Part shown: piece after piece, positions 41,304-50,957 of the stretch
Numbering within the stretch: the first letter of the stretch is position 1
Layout: each line of letters opens with the position of its first letter
DNA from: Streptomyces hygroscopicus
GTDB lineage: Bacteria; Actinomycetota; Actinomycetes; Streptomycetales; Streptomycetaceae
Assembly: GCA_002021875.1 (NCBI GenBank)
Contig: CP018627.1
Coordinates: 7,936,001 to 8,000,000, forward strand
Length of the DNA: 64,000 bases
Reading direction: 5' to 3'
The notes under the pieces: generated by a model
Database searches by the model: none
Told to the model about the DNA's origin: nothing
Seen by the model: the letters and a program-made list of their open reading frames with translations, nothing else
Translations under genes and position numbers: made by a program

Positions 41304-42219
41304 ACCGGATCCTCGGGTCGAGCACGGCGTAGAGGAGGTCGACGAGCAGATTGGCGAGCAGGAAGACGATCACCAGGATGGTCACGAAGCCGACGACGGT
41401 CGGCGAGTTCTGGCGCAGGATGCCCTGGTAGAGCTGGTAGCCCACGCCGTGGATGTTGAAGATCCGCTCGGTGACGATGGCCCCGCCCATGAGCGCGCCG
41501 ATGTCCGTGCCGATGAACGTCACGACCGGGATCAGCGAGTTGCGCAGCAGATGGCGGGTGACGATCCGGTGGCGCGGCAGCCCCTTGGCGACGGCGGTGC
41601 GGACGTAGTCGGCGCGGGCGTTCTCCACGATGGAGGTGCGGGTGAGACGGGTGGTGTACGCGAGCGACACCAGCCCCAGCACCACCCCGGGCAGCAGCAG
41701 TTCGGTCAGCGGCGCAGCCGGGGAGACCGACGGTCTGGCCCAGCCCCACGTCACGCCGAACAGATACTGCAGCACCGTGCCGCTGACGAAGGTCGGGACG
41801 GCGACCACGATTAGGGTGAGCAGCAGCACCGAGGTGTCCAGCCCCCGGCCGCGGCGCAGTCCGCTGAGGACGCCCAGGGTGATGCCCAGCGCCATCTCGA
41901 AGACGACCGCGACCACGGTGAGCCGGAGGGTGACGGGGAACGCGCTCGCCATCAGCTCGGTCACCGGCTGCCCGTTGAAGGCCGTACCGAAGTGCCCGCT
42001 GAACACCTGCCCCATGTAGTGCGCGTACTGGCGCCACAGCGGCTCGTCCAGATAGAGGTCCTTACGGATCCGGGCGGCGGTGGCCGGGTCGGGGGCCTTG
42101 TCGCCGAAGAGCGCGGCGACCGGGTCGCCGAGCGCGTACACCATGAAGAAGATCAGGAAGGTGGAGCCGATGAACACCGGGATCATCTGCAGCAGTCGGC
42201 GCAGCGCATAGCGGCCCAT
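41296..42219 (-). CDS. Oligopeptide ABC transporter permease, DppB/OppB type (Opp2)
   Basis: This 307-residue membrane protein opens MGRYALRRLLQMIPVFIGSTFLIF, nearly the same as the Opp1 counterpart. It has the EAA loop ADYVRTAVAKGLPRHRIVTRHLLRNS and the ending LLYAVLDPRIRYA. Six helices are expected. It starts only three bases after the binding-protein stop codon. No hairpin separates the two genes, unlike Opp1 and bldK. Confidence 0.92.
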   Translation of the reverse strand: MGRYALRRLLQMIPVFIGSTFLIFFMVYALGDPVAALFGDKAPDPATAARIRKDLYLDEPLWRQYAHYMGQVFSGHFGTAFNGQPVTELMASAFPVTLRLTVVAVVFEMALGITLGVLSGLRRGRGLDTSVLLLTLIVVAVPTFVSGTVLQYLFGVTWGWARPSVSPAAPLTELLLPGVVLGLVSLAYTTRLTRTSIVENARADYVRTAVAKGLPRHRIVTRHLLRNSLIPVVTFIGTDIGALMGGAIVTERIFNIHGVGYQLYQGILRQNSPTVVGFVTILVIVFLLANLLVDLLYAVLDPRIRYA

Positions 42220-42222
42220 GGC

Positions 42223-43863
42223 TCAGCCGACCCTGATCTGTGCGTAGACCGGGACGCTGAACTGGTTGAGCGCCACCTCGCTGAGCCGCTGCGAATAGCC
42301 CGCGCTGCCGTTCTGGTACCACAGCGGAATGGCGGGCATCTGCTGGGCGAGGACCTTCTCCGCGTCCCGGAAGTCCGCGATGGCCCGGCCGTCCGCGGAG
42401 GCGGCGTTGGCCTGGTTCACCATCCGGTCGAAGCCGGTGTCGCTGAAGTGGCCGTCGTTGGAGGAGGCGCCGGAGTAGTACAGGGGCTGCAGGAAGTTCT
42501 GGATCAGCGGATAGTCCATCTGCCAGCCGGCCCGGAACGGCCCGGTCATCTCCTTGCCCGTCATCTTGTTGCGGTAGTCGGCGAAGGTGCCGACCGGTTT
42601 GCCGACACAGGCCCGGTCGCTTCTCAGCACGGTGTTGACGCTGTTGCAGACCGCGTCCACCCAGTCCTTGTGGGAGCCGCTGTCGGCGTTGTACGTGATC
42701 GTCATCCGGCCGCCGGGCAGCCCACCGCCCGCCTTGATCAGCTTGCGCGCCCGGGCCGGGTCGTAGCGGCAGGCGTCCCCGCACAGCCCCGGCTCGTAGC
42801 CGCCCTGGCGGCGCAGGACCGGCGAGGTCCAGTCGGTCGCGGGGGTACGGGTGCCGTGGAAGATCCGCTCGGTGATCTGCGCACGGTTGATCGCCATCGA
42901 GATGCCCCGGCGGACCTTGGCCTTGGCCGGGCCGCTCCAGGCGCGGTCGTACATCGGGAAGGTGAGGGTCTGGATGATCCCGGCGGGCTGGTTGATGTAG
43001 CGGTCGCCGAGATCGGAGCGGACGAACTTGAGCTGCTGCGCCGGGACATCGTCGACCAGATCGAGATTGCCCGCCTGGAGATCGGTGTAGGCGGTGTTGT
43101 TGTCGGTGTAGACACGCAGATCGACGCCCTTGTTACGGGCCTTGTCCGGGCCGCGATAGCCGCCCCAGGCGCGCAGCTTCATCACCGAGCCCTTGGTGTA
43201 CGAGCGCACCTGGTACGGGCCGTTGCCGACGGGCTTTCTCAGCCAGGCGGCATGGTCCTCGAAGAACGCCCGGGGCAGCGGCGCATAGGCGTTGTAGCCC
43301 AGCGTCTTGGGCCAGGTGGAGAACTTCTGGGTGAGCCGGACGGTGAAGGTCCGCTCGTCCTTGATCCGCAGCCCGGAGAGGGTCTTGGCGGTGGGGGCGC
43401 CGCCGGCGGCGGGATGGACCTTGTCGTAGCCCTCGATGTACTCGAAGAAGTAGGCGTTGCGCTGCTTGTGGTCGATCCGGGCGCCGTAGTTCCAGGCGTT
43501 CACGAAGGACGCGGCGGTGACCTTCTCCCCGTTGGCGAACCGTCGGCCCTGCTTGAGGGTGATGGTGTAGTTCCGCTGGTCGGAGCTCTCGATCCGGTCC
43601 GCGAGCGCGTTCTTGGCCTCGCCGGTCCTCGGGTCGTAGCGCTTGAGCCCGCGGAAGATCATGTCGAGGACCTTGCCGCCCTGGACGTCGTTGATATTGG
43701 CCGGCTCCAGCGGATTGGGCGGATCGCCCCAGGACGAGCGGACGACACCGTCCTCGGCGCCGCCGTCCCCGCCGCCGCAGGCCGTCAGGGGCAGGGCGAC
43801 GGCGGACACGCAGAGTGCGGACAGCGCGCGCCTGGCACGCAGGGAATACGGGGCTCCGCGCAT
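42223..43863 (-). CDS. Oligopeptide ABC transporter substrate-binding lipoprotein (Opp2)
   Basis: This 546-residue family 5 binding protein has a signal peptide with lipobox (ALPLTAC, Cys near residue 29). The start WGDPPNPLEPANINDVQGGKV parallels EPQNPLQPAN in Opp1, and FANGEKVTAASFVNAWNYGARID matches the family signature. It is first in the Opp2 operon and is Arg-rich where the Opp1 protein is Lys-rich. The ligand is unknown. The operon is divergent from the frameshifted epoxide hydrolase gene across a 437-bp region that must hold its promoter. Confidence 0.91.
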   Translation of the reverse strand: MRGAPYSLRARRALSALCVSAVALPLTACGGGDGGAEDGVVRSSWGDPPNPLEPANINDVQGGKVLDMIFRGLKRYDPRTGEAKNALADRIESSDQRNYTITLKQGRRFANGEKVTAASFVNAWNYGARIDHKQRNAYFFEYIEGYDKVHPAAGGAPTAKTLSGLRIKDERTFTVRLTQKFSTWPKTLGYNAYAPLPRAFFEDHAAWLRKPVGNGPYQVRSYTKGSVMKLRAWGGYRGPDKARNKGVDLRVYTDNNTAYTDLQAGNLDLVDDVPAQQLKFVRSDLGDRYINQPAGIIQTLTFPMYDRAWSGPAKAKVRRGISMAINRAQITERIFHGTRTPATDWTSPVLRRQGGYEPGLCGDACRYDPARARKLIKAGGGLPGGRMTITYNADSGSHKDWVDAVCNSVNTVLRSDRACVGKPVGTFADYRNKMTGKEMTGPFRAGWQMDYPLIQNFLQPLYYSGASSNDGHFSDTGFDRMVNQANAASADGRAIADFRDAEKVLAQQMPAIPLWYQNGSAGYSQRLSEVALNQFSVPVYAQIRVG

Positions 43864-44300
43864 GGCGCCTCCCGAGGATCCGGTCCAAGATCCGCCTTAG
43901 GCCCCATCTGACATCCCCTCGGGCGACGGCGCACGTCGATGACCGCTGTCCGGGGTGGCGGGCGGTGGGTGAAGCGACGTGGGTGAGGCGCGATGGGGGG
44001 AGAAAGCGCGATGGGGGAGGGAAGCGCGAATGGGGAAGCGCGAGCCGAGCGGTACGTCCCTCGCTCGGCAAGCGCTTTCTAGTGCACTGTCCCGTAAGAA
44101 CACCCCAGATTTCAAGTGCTGTTACCGGACCTGGAGCGATCCATTCCCGTCTCGGGTGATAGGAGAAGCGCAAGCGTTTCATATCCGGCGGCGCAGACCG
44201 CCGAGGGTCGCTGGCCCCGGGCGCCGCTGGCCGCCGGGCGGCGCAGACTGCCGAGGGTCGCGGACGCTCCCCGTCCGCGATCGCCTCTACCGTGCGGGCC
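43864..44300. other. 437-bp intergenic region with two kinds of direct repeat
   Basis: No gene is recognised. It contains an 18-bp tandem array at 43988-44037 (GCGCGATGGGGGGAGAAA type, 2.8 copies). A 25-bp direct repeat with one mismatch occurs at 44187-44211 and 44237-44261 (GGCGGCGCAGACCGCCGAGG type), 50 bp apart. The first array lies upstream of Opp2 and could be part of its control region; the second lies just before the epoxide hydrolase gene. Confidence 0.6.
43988..44037 (+). repeat. 18-bp tandem repeat, 2.8 copies
   Basis: Units at 43988, 44006 and 44024 start GCGCGA and continue with a G-rich then A-rich stretch; the third is shortened to 14 bp. It is 125 bp upstream of the Opp2 binding-protein gene. 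Confidence 0.6.
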
Positions 44301-45426
44301 ATGGAGATCCGCCCCTTCCGCATCGCCGTCCCCCAGCCCGACCTCGACGATCTGCGCCGACGCCTGGAACACACCCGCTGGCCGGAACCGCTCCCCGGCG
44401 CCGGCTGGTCCGACGGGGCCTCGCTCGACCACGTCCGCGAGCTGGCCGGGTACTGGGCCACCGGGTTCGACTGGCGGGCGCAGGAGGCGCGGCTGAACGC
44501 GTTCCCCCAGTTCACGACGGAGATCGACGGGCAGCGGGTGCACTTCCTCCATATCCGCTCACCCGAGCCGGATGCCCTGCCGCTGCTGATCACCCATGGC
44601 TGGCCGGGTTCGGTCGCGGAGTTCACCGAGGTCATCGGCCCGCTGACCGATCCGCGCGGACACGGGGGCGGCCCGGCCGACGCCTTCCACGTCGTCATCC
44701 CGTCCCTCCCCGGCTTCGCCTTCTCCGCCCCGCCCCGCGAACCCGGCTGGGGCGTCCGCCGCATCGCCACCGCGTGGACGGAGCTGATGCGGCGCCTGGG
44801 GTGCGAGCGCTTCGGCACGCAGGGTGGCGACTTCGGTTCGCTGATCTCCCCCCGAGGTGGCCCGGGTGGCGCCGTCCCGGGTCGTCGGCGTACACGTCAA
44901 CGCGCTGGTGACCGTGGGGTCGGCCGACCCGGCCGGACCGGAGGAGCTGACCTTGGCGGAGCGCTCCCGGCTGGCCGGTGTGGAACGCTGGCACCGCGAG
45001 CTGTCCGGCTACGCCGCCATCCAGGGCACCCGCCCCCAGACCCTGTCCTACGGTCTCGCCGACTCGCCCTCCGGCCAACTGGCCTGGAACCTCGACTGGT
45101 TCGCCGCCCACGGCGACAAACCGGACGCCCTCGACCGCGACGCGGTCCTGACGAACGTCTCCCTCTACTGGTTCACCAACACTGCGGGCCCCTCCGCCCG
45201 CCTCTACAAGGAGGCCGCCTCGGCCTGGGGCACACCCCCCGAACGCTCCGGCGTCCCCACCGGCGTCGCGGTCTTCCAGGGCGACACCGCGATCCGCCGC
45301 CTCGCCGAGCCGCACCACAGGATCACCCACTGGTCGGAGTTCGGGGCGGGCGGCCACTTCGCGGCGATGGAGGTCCCGGAACTGCTGGTGGGTGACGTAC
45401 GGACGTTCTTCCGCGACCTGCGCTGA
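44301..45426 (+). pseudogene. Epoxide hydrolase (EHN-type), frameshift in a C6 run near 44848-44853
   Basis: The sequence encodes an alpha/beta hydrolase with an N-terminal EHN domain (IRPFRIAVPQPDLDDLRRRLEHTRWPE), oxyanion motif THGWPGS and GFAFSAPP. Near 44850 the frame shifts in a run of six C: with five C the protein would read GGDFGSLISPEVARVAPSRVVGVHVN and continue to FAAMEVPELLVGDVRTFFRDLR at 45426, about 375 residues in all. The nucleophile Asp lies in GGDFGS, and the His in GGHFAAME. Apart from this single base nothing is missing, so it is either a very recent pseudogene, a phase-variable gene, or a homopolymer sequencing error. Confidence 0.8.
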
Positions 45427-45535
45427 CCGGGGCCCGTACGGTCCGTACCGGTGAGCCTCGCTCGGGAGGGGTCCCGAGCACTTCCACGGATGATGGCCGC
45501 CCTGTCACCGAGGTGAGAAACCAAGGAAGTCCGCC

Positions 45536-45733
45536 ATGACCCCTGTGCAAGCTGACTGGCTGTCCATCGTGTTCGCCCCCATTGGCGTCATCGCACTGGT
45601 GACCGCCTTCTTCGCGCGGCGCTCGGCGTCCCGGAGGGGCGAGTCCATGCCTGCCTGGGGCACGGCCGTGCAGGGGGTGGGGATGGTCCTCGTGATGTGC
45701 GTGGCCCTCGTCAACATGGCGTGGGGCACGTGA
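45536..45733 (+). CDS. Small membrane protein, unknown function
   Basis: This 65-residue protein has two likely transmembrane helices (about 9-26 and 45-60) joined by a basic loop (FARRSASRRGE). ATG at 45536 follows AAGGAAG at good distance. It is short but has normal codon bias for the genome and a sensible topology. There is no recognisable family. It ends 11 bp from the 3' end of the convergent PIN toxin gene. Confidence 0.6.
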   Translation: MTPVQADWLSIVFAPIGVIALVTAFFARRSASRRGESMPAWGTAVQGVGMVLVMCVALVNMAWGT

Positions 45734-45744
45734 GGGGAGTTGGA

Positions 45745-46146
45745 TCAGACGTGCTGAACGGCCACCAGCTTGCCTAGGCTGCCAAGCCGGTCGAGCAGAT
45801 GCCGAATGTCGTCGGGGTCGGAGGTGGCGATCGTCGCCCGCCGTCGCACGGCGAGCACCGCGACGGCGCCGTCCACCGGATCGGACGCTCCCGCTCGGGC
45901 CAGCAATTCCCCGATCTCCCGGGCCGCTGTCTCGTCCATGACCGCCACATCGCAGCCCTTGAGCAATTGCGCCAAGCGCGCCTGCCGCGCTCCGTCCCGC
46001 CACACCTGGGCGACCACGGCCGCGGGCACCAGGGGCACGCCGCCCGCGGTGAGATAGGCACGGTGAGCTCTCCAGACCTTCGTCTGGGAACGCTCGGCGG
46101 CAATCAACATCCCCGCGTCATAGACGACGGGACGCAGTACGGTCAT
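45745..46146 (-). CDS. PIN domain toxin of the second PIN module
   Basis: This 133-residue PIN protein has Asp10 (VYDAGMLIAAE), Asp92 (PVDGAVAVLA) and Asp110 (TSDPDDIRHLL). The second acidic site is not obvious; PAAVVAQVWRDG has Gln47 where many VapC proteins have Glu, a variant common in Streptomyces PIN proteins. It is expected to be an Mg2+-dependent ribonuclease toxin. It starts 27 bp after the stop of the small antitoxin-like gene on the same strand. It is unrelated in sequence to the PIN gene at 6.4 kb outside the motifs. Confidence 0.82.
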   Translation of the reverse strand: MTVLRPVVYDAGMLIAAERSQTKVWRAHRAYLTAGGVPLVPAAVVAQVWRDGARQARLAQLLKGCDVAVMDETAAREIGELLARAGASDPVDGAVAVLAVRRRATIATSDPDDIRHLLDRLGSLGKLVAVQHV

Positions 46147-46173
46147 CGGTTGTCCCCCCGGGCACTTGCGAAA

Positions 46174-46449
46174 TCAGGCCGCGTGATCGTCAACGCCGGA
46201 GCTGTCGTCCGCGACGTGCCTCGTGACCGTGTCCATGAAGTCATCCACCCACGCCTGCTCCTCCGGAGTGGGTGGTCCGATCTCCGCGAGCACCTCTTCC
46301 GCCGCGATCAGCCCTGCCTCGATCTTGGCCGCGCGCTCGGCCGCGCGCGAGAGCCAGGCCGAGACGCTCATTCCCTCGCGGTCCGCCGCGTCCTTGGCCG
46401 CGCTCAGGGTCTCGCTCGGGATCGTGATCGTGACACGTTCGAGGCTCAT
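46174..46449 (-). CDS. Antitoxin of the second PIN module (ribbon-helix-helix type)
   Basis: This 91-residue protein begins ERVTITIPSETLSAAKDAADREGMSVSAWLSRAAE, a clear ribbon-helix-helix fold with the DNA-contacting strand first and a two-helix core. The acidic C-terminal part (EEVLAEIGPPTPEEQAWVDDFMD) should bind the toxin. ATG at 46449 is the only start that gives the complete fold. It precedes the PIN gene by 27 bp. Confidence 0.85.
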   Translation of the reverse strand: MSLERVTITIPSETLSAAKDAADREGMSVSAWLSRAAERAAKIEAGLIAAEEVLAEIGPPTPEEQAWVDDFMDTVTRHVADDSSGVDDHAA

Positions 46450-46587
46450 ACCGGCGATCATACGGGCGGACTGCCCATTCCGGGCGCCCACGGACGGCGG
46501 TTCATCCGAACGAGGGGATGGGCAGGTTGTGGGGCGACACGGCCGCACCCACCGCCGTCTACGGCCCCGTCCCGGAGGACGCCCCCG

Positions 46588-47397
46588 ATGTGCGGGTTCG
46601 CCTATGATCGCGAGGTGCCGCAGAACGACCTTGAGCGCGTCCAGGACTTCCGGATCTCCTTCGCCCGTCGTCAGGCCGGTGAGGTGCGAGAGGTGCCGGG
46701 GGGATTCCTGGTGCTGCATGGCGGTTACCCGCGCTCCCATGAGCACAATCAGCTGCATATCGTCGGACCCGCCGACCCCGAGGGCCTTCCCGCTCTCGCC
46801 GACGAGGTCATGGCCTTCCTTCCGCATCGCCGGATCACGGTCCATGACGAGGCGCTGGGGCTTCTCTGTGTGCCCGCGCTCGAACGGGCCGGGTACGGCC
46901 ATGTGACCGAGGTGCTGATGGTCCACACCGGGCCGGTGCCGGAGGCCACGGCGGCCGATGTGGTGGAGCGGGAGCTGGGGCCGGATCCGCATGGGCCGCT
47001 GCGGCGGGCGGTGACGGCGCAGCAGCGGCGGTGGATGCCGGACGCGGACGAGCGGACCGTGCACGACCTCGTGGAGCGGCGTACCGCGCGGCGGGCCGGG
47101 GCCGAGGAGGTGCTCTTCCTCGCCGCCCACGACGGCGGCGGCGAGGTCGCCTCCTGGGCCGATCTGTATCTGGAGCCCGCCGCCGGGATCGCCCAGATCG
47201 AGGAGGTGGCGACGGCCGAGCCGTACCTGCGCCGCGGCCACGCCGACACCGTCCTGACGGCGGCGCTGCGCCGCGCGGCCGCCGCGGGGTGCGGGCTGCG
47301 GTTCCTCGTCGCCGACCAGGACGACTGGCCGCTGCACTGGTACGGCCGCCGCGGGTTCACCGCCATCGGCCGTACGCATGCCTTCTCGCGCTTCTGA
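46588..47397 (+). CDS. GNAT family N-acetyltransferase
   Basis: This 269-residue protein has a C-terminal GNAT acetyl-CoA-binding domain (about residues 130-265: VASWADLYLEPAAGIAQIEEVATAEPYLRRGHADTVLTAAL). The pyrophosphate loop is YLRRGHA, and WPLHWYGRRGFTAIGRTHAF is the usual last motif. The N-terminal half is a related, degenerate GNAT-like fold, as in several actinobacterial two-domain acetyltransferases. The substrate is unknown. ATG at 46588 has GGAGG upstream; GTG at 46615 is possible. It converges on bldKE with a hairpin between. Confidence 0.87.
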   Translation: MCGFAYDREVPQNDLERVQDFRISFARRQAGEVREVPGGFLVLHGGYPRSHEHNQLHIVGPADPEGLPALADEVMAFLPHRRITVHDEALGLLCVPALERAGYGHVTEVLMVHTGPVPEATAADVVERELGPDPHGPLRRAVTAQQRRWMPDADERTVHDLVERRTARRAGAEEVLFLAAHDGGGEVASWADLYLEPAAGIAQIEEVATAEPYLRRGHADTVLTAALRRAAAAGCGLRFLVADQDDWPLHWYGRRGFTAIGRTHAFSRF

Positions 47398-47416
47398 GAT
47401 CGCTGAGACCGCACAG

Positions 47417-47454
47417 GGCCCCGGGCTTCTGTGCTTCTGAGCCCGAGAGGGGCC
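47417..47454. terminator. Hairpin between GNAT gene and bldKE
   Basis: GGCCCCGGGCT pairs with AGCCC and GGGGCC across a GAGA bulge. It lies between two convergent gene ends and probably serves both. Confidence 0.5.
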
Positions 47455-47460
47455 AGTCCC

Positions 47461-48642
47461 TTACGGCTCCTTGCGCGGTGGCGCTCCCGTCCCCGACTCC
47501 GCCGCGATCAGCGCCGGGTCGAGGACGACGTCCTCCTCGCGGGCCTGGAGGGTCGGGTCCTCGGGGAAGTGGCAGGCGGACAGATGGCCCTCGCGGTTGC
47601 CGTCCAGGCGCAGGAGCGGCGGCTCCTCCTGCGCGCACTTGTCCTGGGCCTTCCAGCAGCGGGTGCGGAAGCGGCAGCCGGAGGGTGGGTTGATGGGGGA
47701 GGGGACGTCCCCGGCGAGCCGGATGCGTTGGCGGCGGGCGGTCCCCTCGGCGCCCGAGGCGCCCGAGGCGTCCGAGGCGCCCCCGGTGTCCGCCGCGTCC
47801 GCTGTGTGCTCGGCGTCCTCGGCCATCACCACCGCCGCGTCCGGCACCGCGGACAGCAGGGCGTGGGTGTACGGGTGGCGGGGGCGGTGGTAGATGGAGT
47901 CGCGGTCGCCCACCTCGACCACCTTGCCCAGGTACATCACGGCGACGCGCTGCGAGAAGTGGCGTACGACGGCGAGGTCATGGGCGATGAACAGGAACGC
48001 GATGCCCAGTTCCCGCTGGAGCTTCTGGAGCAGGTTGACGACCTGCGCCTGGATGGAGACGTCCAGTGCCGAGACCGGCTCGTCGGCGACGATCAGCTTG
48101 GGTTCCAGGGCGAGCGCGCGGGCCACGCCGATGCGCTGGCGCTGGCCGCCGGAGAACTCGTGCGGGAAGCGGTTGTAGTGCTCGGGGTTGAGCCCCACGA
48201 TCTCCAGCAGTTCGCGCACCCGGGCCTCGCGGCCGCCCGGCGGATTGATGCCGTTGATCTCCATGGGGCCGGAGATGATGGTGCCGACGGTCTGCCGGGG
48301 GTTCAGCGAGGAGTACGGATCCTGGAAGATCATCTGGATCTCGGAGCGGATCGGGGCCAGCTCCTTGCGGCCCGCGTGGGTGATGTCCTGACCCCGGTAG
48401 GTGATCTTCCCGGCGGTGGGCTCCAGCAGCCGGGTCAGCAGCCGGCCCGTGGTGGACTTGCCGCAGCCGGACTCGCCGACCAGCCCGAAGCTCTCCCCGG
48501 CGTGCACGGTCAGATCGACCCCGTCCACCGCCTGCACGGCCCCGACCTTCCGTTTGAACGGAAAGCCGCCCATGATCGGGAAGTGTTTGGTCAGCTTCTC
48601 GGTGACCAGGAGAGGTTCGGGTGTGCCCGACTCGATGCTCAT
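47461..48642 (-). CDS. bldKE: BldK oligopeptide importer ATPase BldKE
   Basis: This 393-residue ATPase is last in the bldK-type operon. Walker A is GESGCGKS, signature [17 protein letters not shown], Walker [13 protein letters not shown] and switch FIAHDLAVV. The C-terminal oligopeptide domain includes a [15 protein letters not shown]ys motif, preceded by a low-complexity insertion of Asp, Ala, Gly and Ser (about residues 295-325). It is more distant from the Opp1 and Opp2 ATPases than these are from each other. The assignment to BldKE rests on the order permease, binding protein, permease, ATPase, ATPase. It starts 26 bp after the bldKD stop. Confidence 0.82.
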   Translation of the reverse strand: MSIESGTPEPLLVTEKLTKHFPIMGGFPFKRKVGAVQAVDGVDLTVHAGESFGLVGESGCGKSTTGRLLTRLLEPTAGKITYRGQDITHAGRKELAPIRSEIQMIFQDPYSSLNPRQTVGTIISGPMEINGINPPGGREARVRELLEIVGLNPEHYNRFPHEFSGGQRQRIGVARALALEPKLIVADEPVSALDVSIQAQVVNLLQKLQRELGIAFLFIAHDLAVVRHFSQRVAVMYLGKVVEVGDRDSIYHRPRHPYTHALLSAVPDAAVVMAEDAEHTADAADTGGASDASGASGAEGTARRQRIRLAGDVPSPINPPSGCRFRTRCWKAQDKCAQEEPPLLRLDGNREGHLSACHFPEDPTLQAREEDVVLDPALIAAESGTGAPPRKEP

Positions 48643-48668
48643 GCGTCAGCGCTCCTAGGCCCTGGCCC

Positions 48669-49742
48669 CTAGCCCAGCCGGGGCTTGATCTGCTCGGTGA
48701 AGAGGGTCTGTTTCCGCTCGGCGCCCAGGTGGCAGGCGGCGCCGCGGCCGTCCGGCAGCACGGGCCGCTCGGTGGCGCAGCGGTCGCCCTCCACCTGGTC
48801 GGTGTAGTGGCACCGCGGATGGAAGGGACAGCCCGGCGGGGGGCTGAGCAGGCTCGGCGGGGAGCCGGGGATGGGGTTCAGCGGCTCGTCCACGGCGGAG
48901 GACAGCCGTGGCATGGAGCCCAGCAGCCCCCAGGTGTACGGATGCTGGGGCGCGCGCAGCACCTCGCGGACCGTACCGCGCTCCACGGCCCGGCCCGCGT
49001 ACATCACCAGCAGATCGTCGGCGGTGTTGGCGACCACGCCCAGATCATGGGTGATGAGGATGATCGCGGAGCCGAACTCCTGCTGGAGGTCCTTCAGCAG
49101 ATCCAGGATCTGGGCCTGGACGGTGACGTCGAGGGCGGTGGTCGGCTCGTCGGCGATCAGCAGATCGGGGTCGCAGACCAGCGACATCGCGATCATCGCG
49201 CGCTGCCGCATCCCGCCGGAGAACTGGTGCGGATAGTCGTCCACCCGCAGGCGGGGGTTGGGGATGCCGACCTTCTCCAGCATCTCGATCGCCCGGGAGC
49301 GGGCCTCGCTCTTGGAGGCGCCGGTGTGCTTGCGGTACGGCTCGGCTATCTGGCGGCCCACCGTGTAGTACGGCGACAGGGCGGTCAGCGGATCCTGGAA
49401 GATCATCGCCATGGTGTTGCCGCGCAGCCGCTCCAGGGTGCGCTCGGGCGCCCCGGTCAGCTCCTGCCCGTTCAGCAGGATCTCGCCGCTGACGGTGGTG
49501 GTGCGCGGGTCGTGCAGGCCCAGGACGGTGAGGTTGGTGACGGACTTGCCGGAGCCGGACTCGCCGACGATGCCGAGCGTCCGGCCGCGTTCGAGGTCGA
49601 AGGAGAGGCCGTCGACGGCCTTGACGACGCCGTCCTCGGTCGAGAAGCGCACGTACAGATCGCGTACGGACAGGAAGGCGCCGTCGCCGGGGCCGGCCGG
49701 TGGGGGCGTCGCGCCGTCGTCGGGCTTGGTGAGTGTGGTCAT
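48669..49742 (-). CDS. bldKD: BldK oligopeptide importer ATPase BldKD
   Basis: This 357-residue ATPase is of the DppD/OppD type. Walker A is GESGSGKS, signature [15 protein letters not shown], Walker [13 protein letters not shown] and switch LITHDLGVV. The C-terminal Cys motif is GCPFHPRC and a late AACHLG. It lies 19 bp downstream of the second permease. Together with BldKE it drives uptake of the peptide signal that S. coelicolor needs for aerial hyphae under rich conditions. That function is known for the S. coelicolor ortholog, not shown here. Confidence 0.82.
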   Translation of the reverse strand: MTTLTKPDDGATPPPAGPGDGAFLSVRDLYVRFSTEDGVVKAVDGLSFDLERGRTLGIVGESGSGKSVTNLTVLGLHDPRTTTVSGEILLNGQELTGAPERTLERLRGNTMAMIFQDPLTALSPYYTVGRQIAEPYRKHTGASKSEARSRAIEMLEKVGIPNPRLRVDDYPHQFSGGMRQRAMIAMSLVCDPDLLIADEPTTALDVTVQAQILDLLKDLQQEFGSAIILITHDLGVVANTADDLLVMYAGRAVERGTVREVLRAPQHPYTWGLLGSMPRLSSAVDEPLNPIPGSPPSLLSPPPGCPFHPRCHYTDQVEGDRCATERPVLPDGRGAACHLGAERKQTLFTEQIKPRLG

Positions 49743-49761
49743 CTCGGCAGCTCCGGGTCTG

Positions 49762-50739
49762 TCAGGCGAGGCGCACGCGCGGGTCGATGAAGGCGTAGGC
49801 GGCGTCGACCAGGATGTTGAACACCACGATGGCCGCGGAGCTGACCAGCATCACGCCCATCAGCATGGGCAGATCGGTGAGCTGGACGGATTCCACCGCC
49901 AGCCGCCCGATGCCGTGCAGGGTGAAGGTGTACTCGGTGACCATGGCCCCGCCGAAGAGCGATCCGAGGTCGATGCCGAAGATGGTGATGATGGGGGCGA
50001 TGGCGCCGCGCCAGGCGTAGCGGAAGAAGACCGTACGGCCGGAGAGCCCCTTGGCTCTCGCCGTGCGGACATGGTCCTCCTGCAACTGCTCGACCATCTG
50101 GGAGCGGGTCATCCGGCTGTAGTTGGCCAGGAAGATCAGGGAGAGCACCACCCAGGGCAGCAGCATCCCGCTGAACCACTTCGCCGGATTGTCGGTGAAG
50201 GGGTAGTAGGCGGGCTGGTCCATGATCCCCAGGCCGCTGACGAACCAGGCCAGGGCGAGCACTCCGACGAAGTAGATCTGCATCGAGGCGCCGAGCAGCG
50301 ACAGCGAGCTGAAGAACTTGTCGATCCAGGTGCCGCGCCGCCAGGCCGCGATCATGCCGATGCCGATCCCGCAGACCAGGAACACGGCGGCACCGCCGAG
50401 GGCGAGCGAGAGGGTGGTGGGGAAGCGGTCGGCGATGGTGCCCCAGACGGGCTCCTGGCTGACGAAGGAGTAGCCGAAGCAGGGGGCGCTGCAGTGCCCC
50501 ACGGCGAAGTCCCGCCCGGCGACGATCCCCACCATGAACTTCGCGTACTGGACCGGCACCGGCTGGTCCAGGCCCAGGTTCTTGTTGATCATGGCGAGCG
50601 AGACGGGGTCGCAGTTCTTGCCGCAGGCGAGCCGGGCCGGTTCGGCGGGCAGGGCGAAGAAGAGGAAGAACGTGATCGCGCTGATCAGGATCAGGATCAC
50701 GATCGCGCCGAGGGACCGGCGGGCGAGGAATCTCAACAT
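49762..50739 (-). CDS. bldKC: BldK oligopeptide importer permease BldKC
   Basis: This 325-residue membrane protein is of the DppB/OppB type: MLRFLARRSLGAIVILILISAITFFLFF is the first helix, EAA loop EDHVRTARAKGLSGRTVFFRYAWRG, and ending VDAAYAFIDPRVRLA. A periplasmic loop has two Cys pairs (ARLACGKNCD and GHCSAPCFGY) that could form disulfides, an uncommon feature. It is separated from the binding-protein gene by 279 bp containing a 14-bp hairpin. It partners BldKA in the channel. Confidence 0.83.
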   Translation of the reverse strand: MLRFLARRSLGAIVILILISAITFFLFFALPAEPARLACGKNCDPVSLAMINKNLGLDQPVPVQYAKFMVGIVAGRDFAVGHCSAPCFGYSFVSQEPVWGTIADRFPTTLSLALGGAAVFLVCGIGIGMIAAWRRGTWIDKFFSSLSLLGASMQIYFVGVLALAWFVSGLGIMDQPAYYPFTDNPAKWFSGMLLPWVVLSLIFLANYSRMTRSQMVEQLQEDHVRTARAKGLSGRTVFFRYAWRGAIAPIITIFGIDLGSLFGGAMVTEYTFTLHGIGRLAVESVQLTDLPMLMGVMLVSSAAIVVFNILVDAAYAFIDPRVRLA

Positions 50740-50957
50740 GACGTCGGTGATCTTCCGATAGGGGGTGTCTCGTGGATCAGGCCGGATCAGGGAGCGGCGT
50801 CAGGGGGCACCACCCAGCGGTAGCTGGGGGAGCGTGCAGCCGCAAGGCGGAGGAGGAGAGCGCAGCGGCGCTGCGTGCGACGACGACAACGCGGCGGATG
50901 CGCGTGCCAGACGCCGCGAGCCCGGCATGATCCACGAGACACCTCCTATGGGCGGGT

